Shown: one piece after another, positions 17,767-25,848 of the stretch
Position numbering within the stretch: position 1 is the stretch's first letter
Layout of the letters: every line of letters begins with the position of its first letter
NCBI RefSeq assembly: GCF_002966125.1
Contig: NZ_CP027062.1
Location: forward strand, 1,364,001-1,428,000
Length of the DNA: 64,000 bases
From: Pukyongia salina
GTDB taxonomy: Bacteria; Bacteroidota; Bacteroidia; Flavobacteriales; Flavobacteriaceae
Direction: 5' to 3'
The notes under the pieces: generated by a model
Told to the model about the DNA's origin: nothing
The model's input: the letters and a program-made list of their open reading frames with translations, nothing else
The model's database searches: none
Made by a program: the position numbers and the translations under genes

Positions 17767-19182
17767 TTACTTTACTATTAGTCTTTTTACGGTGTTATTA
17801 TTGATTTTAACCAGATACATACCGGAAGTTAGGCCGGAGATATCTATTTGTTCATTATTTGTATGATTAAATTCGAATTGCAGCACCTGCTGGCCCAGCA
17901 TATTCCTAATCTCTATGGTCTCGATTCCACTTACATCTGAAGTAATCATTAGTATGTCTGAAGCAGGATTCGGGGTTAGCGCAAAACTTGTACTATCCAC
18001 GGGGTCTGTTCCCAGATTTTGCTCTCTCAGCACGAAAAAACCACCGTCAATATTGCTTACAACAATATTACCACTAGGGAAATACGGATATACGTTCCAC
18101 GCGCCATTATAAGAAACATTCTGATTTGCCGGATGTGTGTCGAAATAACCTATCTCGTTCATATTTCCATTGGCAATATCACTTATATCAATCACGCGGA
18201 ATCCCGCTGTATAATTAGCCAGGTAAAATCTGTCTCCTTTTACGTATCCATTGTGATCTATGGCAGGAGTGGGTCCAAAATATTCCATGTGAAATTGTGG
18301 ATTATCCAGGTCGGTGAAGTCGAAAACAATAGAACGAGTATTGAATCCAACATTAGATTCGTCAAATTCATCACCGGCTATAAAATAGGTCTGATCTTCT
18401 GTAAGCCATCCCTGGTGGGTATAACCTATGTTGGCGTAGCCTATAGTTGAGATAAGCTGAGGATTGGACTTATCGGTCACGTCCACGATCACTACTTCAT
18501 CGGTATTACAGCCAATGTAGATCTCGCTACCAGCGTAATCGGTATCCGGGCCCGAATAAGTTACTACTTGGGCATCGTGAGTATAACCACTTCCCGAATA
18601 TCCACCTTCAGCAACAGGGTTTAACGGGTCCTGAATATTTACAAAAACAGCTCCGCCGCTAAATTGACCGGTTCCTACGCCATAAGCATAGCCCGATGCT
18701 TCATTAATAACCACATTGTGGGCACTTCCGAAGCCACTAAAATAAGCATCCTCTGTAAAGTTTTCGGGAGGGCTGCTCACAGATCTTAAACGCGTAAGAT
18801 CGAAGATCTGCATCCCATGTCCTCCTGCTTCACTCACCATAAAAGCATAATTATTATACACTTTCACATCACGCCATAGGCTGGAAGAATTGCCATGGCC
18901 CAATAATTTACCCAGGATAACGGGGTTAACGGGATCTGTGATGTCTATAAATACGGTACCGTTATTTACACCGGTAATTGCATATTCCTTTCCATTTTGA
19001 GGATCTGTCCAGCCCCAGGAATCATTTCCTGAGCTGCCGCCTAATTCGCCAAGCGTAAATGTTGACAACAGGTCGTAGCCACTACATGGGTAAGATCCTG
19101 CCATACCACTTTCACAAGGGGTCTGTGCTAAAGCCAGGGTGCTGAATATTGATAATCCATACAGGAGTAGATTCTTTATCAT
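17767..19182 (-). CDS. Choice-of-anchor B protein, T9SS type A (paralog 2, first gene of the MbnP/MbnH operon)
   Basis: A 471-residue paralog with a signal peptide ending ALAQ, Cys pair TPCESG/YPCSGY, NDSWGWTDP, and the five His motifs (GHGMQIFDLTRLR, SAHNVV, YTHDAQVV, YTHQGWL, IDHNGYV). The C-terminal T9SS type A domain runs from FALTPNPASDILMI to VKRLIVK. It has its own promoter (19204-19232). The four genes downstream follow with gaps of 22, 11, 27 and 9 nt, which makes a probable five-gene operon ending in MbnP and MbnH. Confidence 0.88.
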   Translation of the reverse strand: MIKNLLLYGLSIFSTLALAQTPCESGMAGSYPCSGYDLLSTFTLGELGGSSGNDSWGWTDPQNGKEYAITGVNNGTVFIDITDPVNPVILGKLLGHGNSSSLWRDVKVYNNYAFMVSEAGGHGMQIFDLTRLRSVSSPPENFTEDAYFSGFGSAHNVVINEASGYAYGVGTGQFSGGAVFVNIQDPLNPVAEGGYSGSGYTHDAQVVTYSGPDTDYAGSEIYIGCNTDEVVIVDVTDKSNPQLISTIGYANIGYTHQGWLTEDQTYFIAGDEFDESNVGFNTRSIVFDFTDLDNPQFHMEYFGPTPAIDHNGYVKGDRFYLANYTAGFRVIDISDIANGNMNEIGYFDTHPANQNVSYNGAWNVYPYFPSGNIVVSNIDGGFFVLREQNLGTDPVDSTSFALTPNPASDILMITSDVSGIETIEIRNMLGQQVLQFEFNHTNNEQIDISGLTSGMYLVKINNNTVKRLIVK

Positions 19183-19203
19183 AACAAATTAATTAGCAAA
19201 ACA

Positions 19204-19232
19204 CAAAAATACGAATAATACGGCACTACAAA
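19204..19232 (-). promoter_or_regulatory. Promoter of the choice-of-anchor B/MbnP/MbnH operon
   Basis: Read on the minus strand: TTTG at 19232-19229, 17 nt, then TATTTTTG at 19211-19204, an exact -7 box. The spacing is a little shorter than the common 19-20 nt. The box ends 22 nt before the ATG of the gene at 17767-19182. The 110-nt gap behind it separates this unit from the upstream paralogs. Confidence 0.6.
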
Positions 19233-19292
19233 CAGAACTAATGTCATTTATAGAAAGAGCCCGAAGTTGTAAATGTGTTTCAAAGGTTTTAT

Positions 19293-20705
19293 TTAGTTTT
19301 TAATTATTTTCTTCACTATAGACTTATTAACACGAACAAAATAGATTCCACTGGAGATACCTGCCAGATTAACTGTGGCGTTGTTCGCGTCGATATTTTC
19401 TGCAGAATAAATTACTTTACCTAGTGTATCTGTGATCTTTATTTCTGAAATGATCCTATCATGCATACTAATTGTTAGGTGTTCGGAGATCGGATTTGGA
19501 TAGATCGCGACTTCTGTATTTAAGATATCATCAATTCCGAGGATCACCGAGGGTTTTACCAGGACAAACCCCTGTTCCCTATCACTAATTACTATATGTC
19601 CACTATCAAAATAAGGGTACACACTCCATGAACCGTTGAACCCTGAATTATTATTAACAGGGTAGGTGTCGAAATTCCCTACTTCACTCATATTCATATT
19701 AGCTATATCCGAGATATCGATCACCCGTAAACCTGCTGCGTTGTTGGCAAGGTAGAATTTATCGCCTTTTACATAACCATTGTGGTCTGTCGCTCCTGTG
19801 GGTCCCGAATACTGGAAATGAAACTGTGGGTTATCAAGATCTGAGAGATCGAAGATCAATGTCCTGGAATTAAAGCCAAAATTGATCTCATCTGTTTCGT
19901 CACCCAGGATAAAATATCGCTGATCCTCTGTGAACCAACCCTGGTGCGTATAAGAGACGTTCGAGTAGGTAATCGCCGAAATAGCTTGTGGATTGGCCTT
20001 GTCTGTAACATCTACGATCACCATTTCATCTTCGTTGCTCCCTATCATGATTTCCTGTCCGATGTAATCGGTATCAGGGCCATTGTAGGTAACTACCTGT
20101 GCATCGTGAGTATAACCCTCTGCAGCATATCCGCCAGCAGCTACAGGATTAATAGGATCCTGGATATCTATAAAATAGGCACCGCCACTAAACTGATTGG
20201 TGCCAACGGCATAGGCATAACCCGTATCTTCATTGATCACAATATTATGCGCCCCTCCAAAACCTGAGAAATGAGCGTCGTTTGTAAAAGTAACCGGAGG
20301 GTTTGGGACATTTCGTAAGCGTGTTAGATCGAAGACCTGCATACCGTGCCCGGGATCCTCACTAACTATAAAGGCGTGATTGTTATAGGTTTTTGCATCT
20401 CTCCAAGTACTGGAGCTTCCCTGGGTTGGGAGTTTCCCGAGGTAAACAGGATTCAACGGATCGGAGATGTCTATAAACGCCGTTGCTTCATTAAGACAAA
20501 CAATGGCGTACTCCTTTCCGTCCATAGGGTCTGTCCAGCCCCAACTGTCATTTGCCCGGCTGGAGCCCATGGTAGCAAGAGAAATTTGAGAGATGAGGTC
20601 GTATCCTTCACATGGGAAACCTGCTGCTGTTCCATTGCTGCACGGGGTTTGTGCTGTGATACAAGCGCTCCACAGTACTAAAAAGCACGACAATAATCTT
20701 AACAT
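19293..20705 (-). CDS. Choice-of-anchor B protein, T9SS type A (paralog 3)
   Basis: A 470-residue paralog with signal peptide (LLSCFLVLWSACITAQ), Cys pair TPCSNG/FPCEGY, NDSWGWTDP and all five His motifs (GHGMQVFDLTRLR, GAHNIV, YTHDAQVV, YTHQGWF, TDHNGYV). The C-terminal T9SS type A tail has the AIYPNPISEHLTI motif and ends IVKKIIKN. It follows paralog 4 after 52 nt and probably shares its transcript. The 110-nt gap after it holds the promoter of the next unit. Confidence 0.88.
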   Translation of the reverse strand: MLRLLSCFLVLWSACITAQTPCSNGTAAGFPCEGYDLISQISLATMGSSRANDSWGWTDPMDGKEYAIVCLNEATAFIDISDPLNPVYLGKLPTQGSSSTWRDAKTYNNHAFIVSEDPGHGMQVFDLTRLRNVPNPPVTFTNDAHFSGFGGAHNIVINEDTGYAYAVGTNQFSGGAYFIDIQDPINPVAAGGYAAEGYTHDAQVVTYNGPDTDYIGQEIMIGSNEDEMVIVDVTDKANPQAISAITYSNVSYTHQGWFTEDQRYFILGDETDEINFGFNSRTLIFDLSDLDNPQFHFQYSGPTGATDHNGYVKGDKFYLANNAAGLRVIDISDIANMNMSEVGNFDTYPVNNNSGFNGSWSVYPYFDSGHIVISDREQGFVLVKPSVILGIDDILNTEVAIYPNPISEHLTISMHDRIISEIKITDTLGKVIYSAENIDANNATVNLAGISSGIYFVRVNKSIVKKIIKN

Positions 20706-20757
20706 AGTTATTATAGTGTTTTGAAGTACGTGAATGCTAATTTCCCGTACTTTCTAA

Positions 20758-22674
20758 TTATCTCTTAATTATCTTTTTTGTTACACTATTATTAACTGTA
20801 ACAAAGTACAATCCTCTGGCAATAGCAGATACGTTCAAAGTAGCTGATAATGTGTCCAGGTTATTGGAATTGAATACCACCTTCCCTGAAACATCGATTA
20901 CACTTATACTGTTTATCGATCTGTTAGCCGAGTTGATATTAATTGTTTTTGAAGCAGGATTAGGATAAATACTCAATCCATTTTCGAAAGCTATATCATC
21001 GGCAGAAAGAACATCTGTAACGATTATATCGAAGGAACAGTTATTTGTATTTCCACTACTGTCTTCAGCTACGAAATTAATAGTATGGATTCCTATAGGT
21101 AACTGCGTTCCGGCAACAGGACTCTGAGTAAGTATCAGGCCTGAAGCACAATTATCTGTGGCAGTTACGTCACCATTGGCAAAATGATCCGGCAGAGTAT
21201 AGTAGTTCTGTCCGGCGTCTACTAGCACCTGTGAATTCCCCGGGCAATTAATCTGAGGGTCCATATCATCTACTACTGTAACTGTAGCCGTACAATAGTC
21301 TTTGTTTCCGAAGTCATCATAAACTTCCAGTTCAACCACATTGGCGCCCAGATTGGAGCAATCAAAGTATTCGTTACAAATATTGAAATAAACCACCCCG
21401 CTATTGTCGGTAGAGCCATTGTCAATATCTGCTCCTGTAATAGTTACTTCTCCGTTTGCGTCGAGTGATACTGTTATGTCCTGGCATACCGCCACCGGGT
21501 TCACTAGATCTGTCGATTGAGCTTTTACAAGTAAAAAACCACGATTCATATCGCTAATTACAATATTTCCACTGGCAAAGTATGGGTAAACGTTCCAGGC
21601 GCCACTAAAGTTTGCGTTATCATTATTGGGATAACTATCAAAGTAGCCTTCTTCTGTCATGGTTCCACTAGCGATATTCGAAATATCGATAACTCGGATA
21701 CCGGCTCTATAGTTAGCCAGGTAGTATTTAGTTCCTTTTACATAACCATTATGATCGATGGCCGGGGTTGGACCGGTATAGGTAGTATGTAACTGGGGAT
21801 TATCCAGATCCTCAAAATCAAAAACCAGTGTACGGGTATTAAAACCAACGCTTTGCTCATCCAGCTCGTCCCCAAGTATAAAGTAACGCTGATCTTCCGT
21901 AAACCAGCCCTGGTGAGTATAATTTACATTGGTGTAGGAAATTGTGGAGATACTTACGGGATTAGACTTATTGGTAATATCGGCAATGATCACCTCATTT
22001 TCATTGCTTCCTATCAATATCTCTCTCCCAATATAATCCTGGTCTGGCCCACAGTAGGTTACCACCTGCGCGTCATGGCTGTAATCGTCCATAGAATATC
22101 CTCCTGCAGCGGTTGGGTTAGTAGGATTCTGGATATTGATAAAATGTGGTCCCCCATTATAACTGGAAGTACCCACAGCGTAGGCGAAGCCCGTGTCTTC
22201 ATTGATCACTATATTATGTGCTCTTCCAAATCCTGAGTAATGTGCATCCTCTGTAAAGGTTTCCGGAGGGCTGCTCACATTTCTCAACCTGGTTAGGTCG
22301 AAAACCTGCATCCCGTGCCCGTTTGCCTCACTAACAATAAAGGCATGATCGTTATAGGTTTTCACGTCTCTCCAGCTACTATTAGACGTATGCGTTGGTA
22401 GCTTTCCCAGAAATACCGGACTTGTAGGATTTGATATATCTATAAAGGCAGTTCCGTTGTTAAGGCCAATAAGGGCATATTCCTTCCCGGTGGTAGAATC
22501 TGTCCATCCCCAACTATCATTTCCGCCACTGGCATTTAAGGCAGTAAGGCTTAATTCAGACTGAAGGTCGTAACCACTGCATGGATATGGTCCGGCGGTC
22601 CCACCTGTACATGGAGTTTGTGCAATTATTGGTAAAGAAAAAATAAGCAGGATAGGGAGTAATAAAATTTTCAT
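20758..22674 (-). CDS. Choice-of-anchor B protein with added Ig/HYR-like domains, T9SS type A (paralog 4)
   Basis: A 638-residue paralog, about 170 residues longer than its siblings. The first ~400 residues match the others: Cys pair TPCTGG/YPCSGY, NDSWGWTD, GHGMQVFDLTRLR, RAHNIV, YSHDAQVV, YTHQGWF, IDHNGYV. Two Cys-containing Ig-like/HYR-type modules follow (one with VAVCQDITVSLDANGEVTI, one with DPQINCPGNSQVLV and AEDSSGNTNNCSF), then a T9SS type A tail (LSIYPNPASKTINI, ending TKKIIKR). The insertion lies exactly between propeller and sorting domain, which suggests it extends the propeller away from the cell surface. Confidence 0.88.
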   Translation of the reverse strand: MKILLLPILLIFSLPIIAQTPCTGGTAGPYPCSGYDLQSELSLTALNASGGNDSWGWTDSTTGKEYALIGLNNGTAFIDISNPTSPVFLGKLPTHTSNSSWRDVKTYNDHAFIVSEANGHGMQVFDLTRLRNVSSPPETFTEDAHYSGFGRAHNIVINEDTGFAYAVGTSSYNGGPHFINIQNPTNPTAAGGYSMDDYSHDAQVVTYCGPDQDYIGREILIGSNENEVIIADITNKSNPVSISTISYTNVNYTHQGWFTEDQRYFILGDELDEQSVGFNTRTLVFDFEDLDNPQLHTTYTGPTPAIDHNGYVKGTKYYLANYRAGIRVIDISNIASGTMTEEGYFDSYPNNDNANFSGAWNVYPYFASGNIVISDMNRGFLLVKAQSTDLVNPVAVCQDITVSLDANGEVTITGADIDNGSTDNSGVVYFNICNEYFDCSNLGANVVELEVYDDFGNKDYCTATVTVVDDMDPQINCPGNSQVLVDAGQNYYTLPDHFANGDVTATDNCASGLILTQSPVAGTQLPIGIHTINFVAEDSSGNTNNCSFDIIVTDVLSADDIAFENGLSIYPNPASKTININSANRSINSISVIDVSGKVVFNSNNLDTLSATLNVSAIARGLYFVTVNNSVTKKIIKR

Positions 22675-22862
22675 GGGTTAAGTTTAAGTAGGGTTATTTT
22701 AGTTTTGAGGAACTCGTCGATTTGATTATTGAAAATGTATTAAAAATCAATTTTAGCTGAATTTCTTTCAAAAATTTTTCGAAATCATTCCAAATGTAGA
22801 AAAATATGTAATATGACCAACTGTTTTAGATGTTAATTAACCCATTTCTAGGGGCTTCATGA

Positions 22863-24104
22863 TCAATTTCCTCGCTTTACAAGGAAAAAGCCAAGATTAA
22901 TGTCGCTAATTACGATATTCCCACTTGTGAAGTAGGGAAATACACTCCAGGCACCATTAAAAGACGCCGCATCGTTTTCAGGATAGGTGTCAAAATATCC
23001 CGATTCGTATAGATCGCCGTTTGCAATTCCCGAAATATCGATCTCGGTGAGACCTCTGGTATAATTAGATAAATAATATGTGTTTCCTTTTACATACCCA
23101 TTATGATCGATTGCTGTAGTATTTCCGTAATGTTCACTAGACAGAACGGGATTCTCCAAGTCGCTGAAATCGAAGATCAGGGTACGTGAATTGAATCCAA
23201 AGGCCAGCTCATCCAGTTCATCACCCACGATAAAATACCGCTGGTCCTCGGTAAACCAACCCTGATGCGTATAACCCGTTTGAGGATAGAATACAGTAGC
23301 AATTCGCTGTGGGTTGGATTTGTCTGTGATATCTACAATTACAAGCTCATTTTCATTACTGCCAATGAGGATCTCAGATCCTGTATGATCGGGGTCCGGG
23401 CCATTATAAGTGACCACCTGTGCGTCATGACTATAAGAATCCATAGCATAGCCTCCTGCCGGTTGCGGATCTACAGGGTTTTGAATATTTATAAAATGAG
23501 GCCCTCCATCGAAGGTAGTTGTTCCTACGGCGTATGCATAACCACTGTTCTCGTTGATCACTATATTATGAGCGTCTCCAAAGCCGGTATATAACGCATC
23601 GGCGCTAAAGTTGGTTGGAGGACTTGGCACATTGCGCAGACGGGTAAGATCGAAGACCTGCATTCCATGACCGGCAGCTTCACTCACAATAAATGCGTGA
23701 TTATTGTAAACCTTTACATCCCGCCAGTCTGATGACGAAGTCTGTGTAGGTACTTTTCCCAAAAACACGGGATTTGAGGGATCTGATATATCTATAAAGG
23801 CAGTACCGTTGTCCAGTCCCATGATGGCATACTCTTTTCCTGTGCCCGGATCTGTCCATCCCCAGCAATCGTTACCCTTATAGGCATCCATGGTGCGTAA
23901 ATCTATACGGCTTACCAGGTTGTAACCCCTGCATGCAAATCCTCCTGCCGAACCATTTACACATTGGGCAGATAAAGGATATTGAGCAGATTCCGGAATA
24001 GTGTCATTTATAATTTGCGCGTTTACCGGAATCTTGAAGCCGTCATCTTTTGCGCATCCAAAGAGGAATAAACTACCAAGAGCTAAGATCAGAATTAATT
24101 TCAT
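22863..24104 (-). CDS. Choice-of-anchor B lipoprotein (paralog 5, no T9SS tail)
   Basis: A 413-residue paralog from the chosen start MKLILILALGSLFLFGC, which ends in a lipobox (LFGC, acylated Cys17). A longer in-frame start at 24182 lies upstream of the promoter (24119-24149) and would bury the lipobox, so it is rejected. After a 35-residue tether come the Cys pair (AQCVNG/FACRGY), NDCWGWTDP and the five His motifs (GHGMQVFDLTRLR, DAHNIV, YSHDAQVV, YTHQGWF, IDHNGYV). The protein stops right after the propeller (GFFLVKRGN). It is thus anchored at the N-terminus by lipid, unlike its four siblings. Confidence 0.88.
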   Translation of the reverse strand: MKLILILALGSLFLFGCAKDDGFKIPVNAQIINDTIPESAQYPLSAQCVNGSAGGFACRGYNLVSRIDLRTMDAYKGNDCWGWTDPGTGKEYAIMGLDNGTAFIDISDPSNPVFLGKVPTQTSSSDWRDVKVYNNHAFIVSEAAGHGMQVFDLTRLRNVPSPPTNFSADALYTGFGDAHNIVINENSGYAYAVGTTTFDGGPHFINIQNPVDPQPAGGYAMDSYSHDAQVVTYNGPDPDHTGSEILIGSNENELVIVDITDKSNPQRIATVFYPQTGYTHQGWFTEDQRYFIVGDELDELAFGFNSRTLIFDFSDLENPVLSSEHYGNTTAIDHNGYVKGNTYYLSNYTRGLTEIDISGIANGDLYESGYFDTYPENDAASFNGAWSVFPYFTSGNIVISDINLGFFLVKRGN

Positions 24105-24118
24105 AGTTGAAAATTTGT

Positions 24119-24149
24119 TAAATGTAACCAAGAGGGTTCTGGCCTGCAA
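24119..24149 (-). promoter_or_regulatory. Promoter of the choice-of-anchor B array
   Basis: Minus strand: TTG at 24149-24147, 20 nt, TACATTTA at 24126-24119. This is one base from the -7 consensus, with ideal spacing. The predicted start of transcription near 24115 lies about 10 nt before the ATG at 24104, fixing that start codon. Confidence 0.6.
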
Positions 24150-24254
24150 CATATCAGGGTCGGCTTTTATAAATGCAGACATTTAGCAGCATTTAACCAA
24201 TTGAGATTATTTCTGAAATATCAATTAAATGTAAAATTCTTTAAATCTAAGCAG

Positions 24255-24262
24255 TACTTTTG
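24255..24262 (+). promoter_or_regulatory. -7 box of the thiL promoter
   Basis: TACTTTTG is an exact TAnnTTTG match 18 nt before the thiL ATG. No clear -33 TTTG is seen at normal spacing. Confidence 0.5.
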
Positions 24263-24280
24263 CACTGCAATTATTAGACT

Positions 24281-25336
24281 ATGTTTGAAGAAAAAGATCA
24301 ATCGAGAACGGCGATATCCGAACTAGGAGAATTCGGACTCATATCACACCTTACCGCAAATTTTAAGATCACCCGTAAATCGACCGTAAAGGGAATTGGA
24401 GATGACGCAGCCGTGATCGCTCCTGAAAAGGGGAGTGAGATCGTTGTAACCACCGACATGTTAGTTGAGGGAGTCCATTTTGATCTTAGCTACATGCCAC
24501 TTAAGCATCTTGGTTACAAAGCTGTGGTGGTGAATTTATCGGATATATACGCTATGAATGCTCAGGCTTCTCAAATAACGGTTTCGATTGCATTGTCCAA
24601 CCGATTTCCTGTTGAAGCCGTCGAGGCATTGTACAGCGGGATAGAAACTGCAGCCAGGATTTATAATATCGACGTGGTAGGAGGTGATACTACATCCTCT
24701 ACCTCGGGTCTTGTAATTAGTATAACGGCTATCGGGATGGCCGATAAAAAGAATATTACCTACAGAAATGGGGCCTCAGAGAACGATTTGCTGGTGGTCA
24801 CGGGGGATCTTGGCGCTGCTTATCTTGGCCTTCAGGTTTTAGAACGAGAAAAGAAGGTGTTCGAAGTTAATCCTAACGCACAGCCCGATCTGGAACCCTA
24901 TACTTACTTAGTAGAACGACAGTTGAAACCAGAAGCCAGGAAGGATATCCCAAAATTACTGGCCGAGCTGGGAGTTCTGCCCACATCGATGATCGATATT
25001 AGTGATGGGTTGTCCTCAGAGATTCTTCATTTATGTGAACAATCGAAGGTAGGTTGTAACTTATACGAAGAAAAGATCCCGTTGGACCCCCAGGTTATCA
25101 GTACCTGCGAGGAATTTAATCTGGATAGTACTACCATTGCACTAAGTGGCGGCGAGGATTATGAATTACTATTTACTTTGAAACAGGAGGACTTTCCGAA
25201 GATAAAAGGAAATCCAAATTTAACTGTGATAGGGCATATTACGGCCCGGAAGGAAGGTGCACACTTGATTACCAGGGCGAATACCAAAATACCGCTAATC
25301 GCTCGTGGCTGGAATGCACTTAGTGAGGAAGAATGA
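24281..25336 (+). CDS. thiL: Thiamine-monophosphate kinase ThiL
   Basis: Phosphorylates thiamine monophosphate to the cofactor thiamine diphosphate with ATP. The 351-residue protein shows the family landmarks in order: GEFGLISHL, KGIGDDAAVI (metal/ATP-binding Asp pair), VVTTDMLVEGVHFDL, MNAQASQITVSIALSN, VVGGDTTSSTSGLVISI, SMIDISDGLSSEI and SGGEDYELLF. All are intact and the length is normal. The gene is alone on the plus strand and its stop codon directly abuts the stop of the convergent small gene at 25337-25540. Confidence 0.96.
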   Translation: MFEEKDQSRTAISELGEFGLISHLTANFKITRKSTVKGIGDDAAVIAPEKGSEIVVTTDMLVEGVHFDLSYMPLKHLGYKAVVVNLSDIYAMNAQASQITVSIALSNRFPVEAVEALYSGIETAARIYNIDVVGGDTTSSTSGLVISITAIGMADKKNITYRNGASENDLLVVTGDLGAAYLGLQVLEREKKVFEVNPNAQPDLEPYTYLVERQLKPEARKDIPKLLAELGVLPTSMIDISDGLSSEILHLCEQSKVGCNLYEEKIPLDPQVISTCEEFNLDSTTIALSGGEDYELLFTLKQEDFPKIKGNPNLTVIGHITARKEGAHLITRANTKIPLIARGWNALSEEE

Positions 25337-25540
25337 TCAGGACAAGATTTGTTTCTGAAAATGATTCTGGAAGAATTCGTGATTCTTTTCCCAGTAACGC
25401 GTAAATTTTACGATCCTGCCATACCCATCCTTAGTGAATTTCTGATGGCAGTGAGTGCATTCGTATTCTTTTATATGAATGAGCTGTTTAGATATGAGGG
25501 ATAGATTATGACCTTTGATCTTGCAACGCAATTGCTTCAT
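25337..25540 (-). CDS. Small zinc-ribbon-like protein (second of a doublet)
   Basis: A 67-residue basic protein with LRCKIKGHN (C6, H11) and EYECTHCHQ (C28, C31), a spacing that suggests one zinc-binding knuckle, then a Lys/Phe/His-rich tail. It is homologous to the 81-residue protein encoded just upstream; both share C-x4-H, HI(K/N)EY(E/K)C(T/S)HC and a Gly-x5-T(R/Q) region. The ATG overlaps the upstream stop in an ATGA, so the two are translationally coupled. Function is unknown; the C-x3-GH opening resembles small phage-type DUF1660-like proteins, a weak resemblance. Confidence 0.7.
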   Translation of the reverse strand: MKQLRCKIKGHNLSLISKQLIHIKEYECTHCHQKFTKDGYGRIVKFTRYWEKNHEFFQNHFQKQILS

Positions 25541-25782
25541 AATGTTGAAATTTTTCTATTTTTCTTCTGAAAGAAAGTCGCCAGGCATGAATTGGTGTTC
25601 TTAAGTTTCTGGGTGAGTATCTCCAGATGACCCGTATCGTTCTCTGCAACTTCTCGGCCGCAGTGAGAACATTTATACTCGTTAATATGGTTGGTTACCT
25701 TTCGGGTGATAATGTAATCATGACCGAAAGCTACACACACAAGGTTGGATAGCGAAAGGTGCTTTTTAGGGGAGGATTTCAT
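25537..25782 (-). CDS. Small zinc-ribbon-like protein (first of a doublet)
   Basis: An 81-residue protein with LVCVAFGHDY (C16, H21) and NEYKCSHCGRE (C38, C41) and a basic tail that includes one more Cys (C66). Together with its downstream neighbour it forms a tandem duplication, with residue identity concentrated in the putative zinc ligands. It could bind nucleic acid or protein; nothing in the sequence decides this. It is encoded opposite to thiL. A 66-nt AT-rich gap separates it from the alpha/beta hydrolase gene on the same strand, so an operon with the hydrolase is possible. Confidence 0.68.
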   Translation of the reverse strand: MKSSPKKHLSLSNLVCVAFGHDYIITRKVTNHINEYKCSHCGREVAENDTGHLEILTQKLKNTNSCLATFFQKKNRKISTL

Positions 25783-25848
25783 ATATCAGGGATTTATTTT
25801 ATACCCCAATATATATTTTTAATTTAAAAAATCGACAAAAGACACAAA

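Noticed and set aside
16338-24104. Recent gene amplification or gene conversion in the choice-of-anchor B array
   Set aside because: Third-position differences are abundant even in the best conserved motifs and gap lengths differ, so I see no sign of recent copying.
24105-24182. Longer N-terminus for the choice-of-anchor B lipoprotein
   Set aside because: It would start upstream of the promoter and hide the lipobox signal peptide.
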